Shown piece after piece: positions 61,793-64,000 of a DNA stretch of 64,000 nucleotides. Position 1 is the first letter of the stretch; each line of letters opens with the position of its first letter. The position numbers were made by a program, and so were the translations under genes. The notes below the pieces were generated by a model. That model was not told where the DNA came from and ran no database searches. It saw only the letters and a program-made list of their open reading frames with translations. The DNA comes from Mycoemilia scoparia (taxonomy: Eukaryota > Kickxellomycota > Kickxellomycetes > Kickxellales > Kickxellaceae): assembly GCA_027575805.1 (NCBI GenBank), contig JANBPU010000061.1, forward strand, positions 1 through 64,000, given 5' to 3'.

Positions 61793-64000
61793 CTATTTTT
61801 TTACACCCGATAGTGTCATCATTACTTTTTGTACCAAAGGCATCACATTGTGTTCTATTTTTTCCATGCTCCATCCCAATGTTTCATTCAAAAACTTGGA
61901 CAATAGCTCGTGATCGGGTACAGCCCATTGGAATTCCAGATCTTCTCTGTCCCTTGTTTTATCCTTGGTGATCTCTGCATCATTTACTGATGGATGGATA
62001 TAGGCGTACGCAATATGAGGATTGGGAAAATCAGGCGGCAACAGTGTCCTTTTGGCTAACTTTCGTAGGCGCTTGCGAATTGGCGATTCATTGGGTGTTC
62101 TTGGTAAAGAACCATCAGCAATTCCATCCCACCACTTTTTGAAGTTAAGAAGTGGACGAAGTATCTGCTCAGTATCGCGCTTCTCAAAGGATTCTGAGTT
62201 AGTTTCATTATCACCACCTTCATCCTGTTCATCATCAGCTGCTTGAGTTTGCACCCTGGTGTCTTCGGACTTCCACTCCTTGATAATTTCCATGGCAATC
62301 TTTGGACCAATCCCACTAATTCCCTCGGTATAATCGCTTCCCAGCAAATAAGCCAAACATATCAAATCTCCTCGTGATAAAGAGAGCTCTTCTTGGATGT
62401 TGCTAGCGCTGTACATTTCAACAAAGCGGTCTTTTTGGAAAACATGTCTATATGATTTTATCTTATTCCCAAACAACATAACATCAGAATCCTCTGTAAC
62501 TATCCCATCCACCAGACCCTGATCATATAGGTAAGCACACTGAGCCTCTGCTTCAGCTGGTGCTGTTATGTAGGGTATTCCAAATAAATTCAGGAGGATC
62601 CTGATATCTTGAGACATATCGTCCGATACAGTTGATGCATTCCGCCGAGATTTTGATATGTCTCTGCGCAAACTAGCAATCTCTTCCTCGACTTGCCGCC
62701 TCACCAGTTCTGAGCTCACAGGCTTTGATAACGGACCTTCATCTACTTTGTCACTTTTGGGGACTGGAAAATCATCTTCACCACTGCCTATGCTCGAAAT
62801 AAAATCTTTGATTGTTGACCCTGTGTGTTTTGGGGATGTTGAAATGTGCTTATTATCTGAATTGTTTCCGTCTTGGTTCTCGTTGTGTAACTTTACCAAT
62901 ACACTGGTATACCCTTCGACTTCTGCAGTCATATCTAGATCATCCTCTTCACTCTCATCTTCATCACTAGCTTCTACTTCCACTTCATCGTTACTACTAA
63001 TAGCATCATCCAAGTCTTGTAGCGACCGTGTCTTGGTTTCATTCGATTCTAGTATGGATTCAGATTCATCATGGTCCATTGAAGATGCTGGTAATAAGGG
63101 TGGAGAGGAAGATAGTTCAACAAATTTGGATTCCTTTACATCAGCATAATCCTCTTTTTTAGAAACGTTGTTAAAATCGCTATCATTGCTGCTTAAAGCC
63201 ACCTGCTTTACTATTGCAGAATCTGGAAGGGGTTTCGACTGGAAGGTCTTACTGTCAAGAGATTGAACAAGAGATGATTTCTTACTAAGCATACTTGAAC
63301 CCAGGTCAAGTTTTATATCTTTATTGTTGCTATTTTTTGTACTTTGTTGTTCATTTGCATCAAGCAATGCTTCCTCAGAGGATTCTTGATCCTCTAGCTG
63401 TCCATTTCTTGGTGGAATAAATTCAACTATATCGCTGTCGCTGTCACTAATGTATGACGTGCCATCTTGGTATTGCACCACGGTAGTAGAGGCTTGCTCA
63501 AGTCCAATTTGTTGGATTTCAGCTTGGTTATAGGTCTGACCCATCATCTCGTTTCTTTTATCTTTATAGCATCTCCATTTTATTAGGTTCTGTAGATAGC
63601 TCGTCATGATCTCTAACTGGACAGTTTCGAAAGCTTTCATTAAGGATGGTTTTAAAGCATCATTTGGAGAACTAGTCGAATCGTTTGCGCTATTATCCTG
63701 ACTATCACCTTGTCTTTTACATGTACTATTTGCAGTCTGACTTGGGCTTTCATTGTCGCCACCATATGCTTCTGTCATTTCAGAAATAAATGATGCTATA
63801 CTATTCTCTGGCCGTTTTTCCCATTTGCGATGATATCTCCAGTAGATGCCTTCAAGAACTGCATCATCAGTAGTCTCTGTCATAAAAGCCTCCATTTGAG
63901 AGATCAAGGAAGGAATCATGTTATACAGATTGCCAGGAATCATCTGAACAAATGCAGCAAAGAACTTGGACGCAGGTAAAAGATATAGTGCCTCTGGCAT
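61793..64000 (-). CDS. DNA repair endonuclease XPG/Rad2/Rad13 (3' part, runs off window)
   Basis: Structure-specific endonuclease making the 3' incision in nucleotide excision repair. Only the C-terminal 735 residues are in the window; the N-terminal nuclease half (XPG-N) lies beyond the right edge, so the Met at the edge need not be the start. Visible residues 1-~460 are the XPG spacer: acidic and Ser-rich, with stretches such as SDEDESEEDDLD. Near visible residue ~470 the internal nuclease region begins: FGIPYITAPAEAEAQCAYLY, with catalytic acidic residues in EAEAQ and VTEDSDVMLFG. The helix-hairpin-helix LLGSDYTEGISGIGPKIAME follows, then an acidic insertion and FPNPHIAYAYIHPSVNDAE. The protein ends soon after this domain (SGVKK), lacking the long C-terminal tail with PCNA-binding motif known in animal XPG. 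No intron is visible in this part. Confidence 0.92.
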   Translation of the reverse strand: MPEALYLLPASKFFAAFVQMIPGNLYNMIPSLISQMEAFMTETTDDAVLEGIYWRYHRKWEKRPENSIASFISEMTEAYGGDNESPSQTANSTCKRQGDSQDNSANDSTSSPNDALKPSLMKAFETVQLEIMTSYLQNLIKWRCYKDKRNEMMGQTYNQAEIQQIGLEQASTTVVQYQDGTSYISDSDSDIVEFIPPRNGQLEDQESSEEALLDANEQQSTKNSNNKDIKLDLGSSMLSKKSSLVQSLDSKTFQSKPLPDSAIVKQVALSSNDSDFNNVSKKEDYADVKESKFVELSSSPPLLPASSMDHDESESILESNETKTRSLQDLDDAISSNDEVEVEASDEDESEEDDLDMTAEVEGYTSVLVKLHNENQDGNNSDNKHISTSPKHTGSTIKDFISSIGSGEDDFPVPKSDKVDEGPLSKPVSSELVRRQVEEEIASLRRDISKSRRNASTVSDDMSQDIRILLNLFGIPYITAPAEAEAQCAYLYDQGLVDGIVTEDSDVMLFGNKIKSYRHVFQKDRFVEMYSASNIQEELSLSRGDLICLAYLLGSDYTEGISGIGPKIAMEIIKEWKSEDTRVQTQAADDEQDEGGDNETNSESFEKRDTEQILRPLLNFKKWWDGIADGSLPRTPNESPIRKRLRKLAKRTLLPPDFPNPHIAYAYIHPSVNDAEITKDKTRDREDLEFQWAVPDHELLSKFLNETLGWSMEKIEHNVMPLVQKVMMTLSGVKK

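Overview
This is nuclear DNA of a fungus, probably an early-diverging (non-Dikarya) lineage. The evidence is spliceosomal introns of roughly 45-130 bp in most genes, with a few over 1 kb in a repeat-filled gene; fungal proteins (Rim15-type kinase, Csm1/Pcs1 monopolin, Atg10, Atg22, Sfc1, glycerol-3-phosphatase); AT-rich intergenic DNA; and a local family of short TA-flanked inverted-repeat elements. I cannot name a genus from the sequence alone.

Layout. 1-15.3 kb is gene-poor: one small coiled-coil ORF (1.2-1.5 kb), one C2H2 zinc-finger gene (6.0-7.3 kb), then an 8 kb stretch without a convincing gene but with several repeat copies. 15.3-24.2 kb holds a Csm1/Pcs1-like kinetochore gene and a YTH-domain (m6A reader) gene, whose long introns carry repeats. 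24.2-27.2 kb is repeat-bearing spacer. 27.3-37.0 kb is one very large Rim15/Cek1-family kinase gene. 37.2-49.7 kb is compact: glycerol-3-phosphatase, succinate/fumarate carrier, a secreted low-complexity protein, a DNAJC9-like J protein, AHA1, an EF-P-like factor, PHF5A/Rds3 and a HOP1-like HORMA+PHD protein. 49.8-51.6 kb is an ankyrin-repeat protein. 51.6-57.6 kb is very AT-rich, with tRNA-Ser(AGA), two orphan four-helix membrane proteins and ATG10. 57.6-64.0 kb has repeats, ATG22 and the 3' part of an XPG/RAD2 nuclease gene running off the right edge.

Functional themes, inferred from family knowledge: nutrient and stress response (Rim15 kinase, Atg10, Atg22, glycerol phosphatase, Sfc1); chromosome segregation and meiosis (Csm1/Pcs1, Hop1, and a YTH reader, a family linked to meiosis in yeasts); and proteostasis (J protein, Aha1). 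Neighbours are independent eukaryotic transcription units, so shared themes may be chance.

Exon boundaries were built by hand from GT/GC...AG signals, reading-frame continuity and remembered family conservation. No alignment or transcript data were available.

The most notable structure not explained by genes is a family of about a dozen MITE-like elements. Most full copies are 87-117 bp, with termini near TGG...CCA, TIR core TTTTTGAAGGGT and TA flanks. Two copies sit inside introns. A second dispersed family, also with inverted ends, and a third repeated block accompany it.
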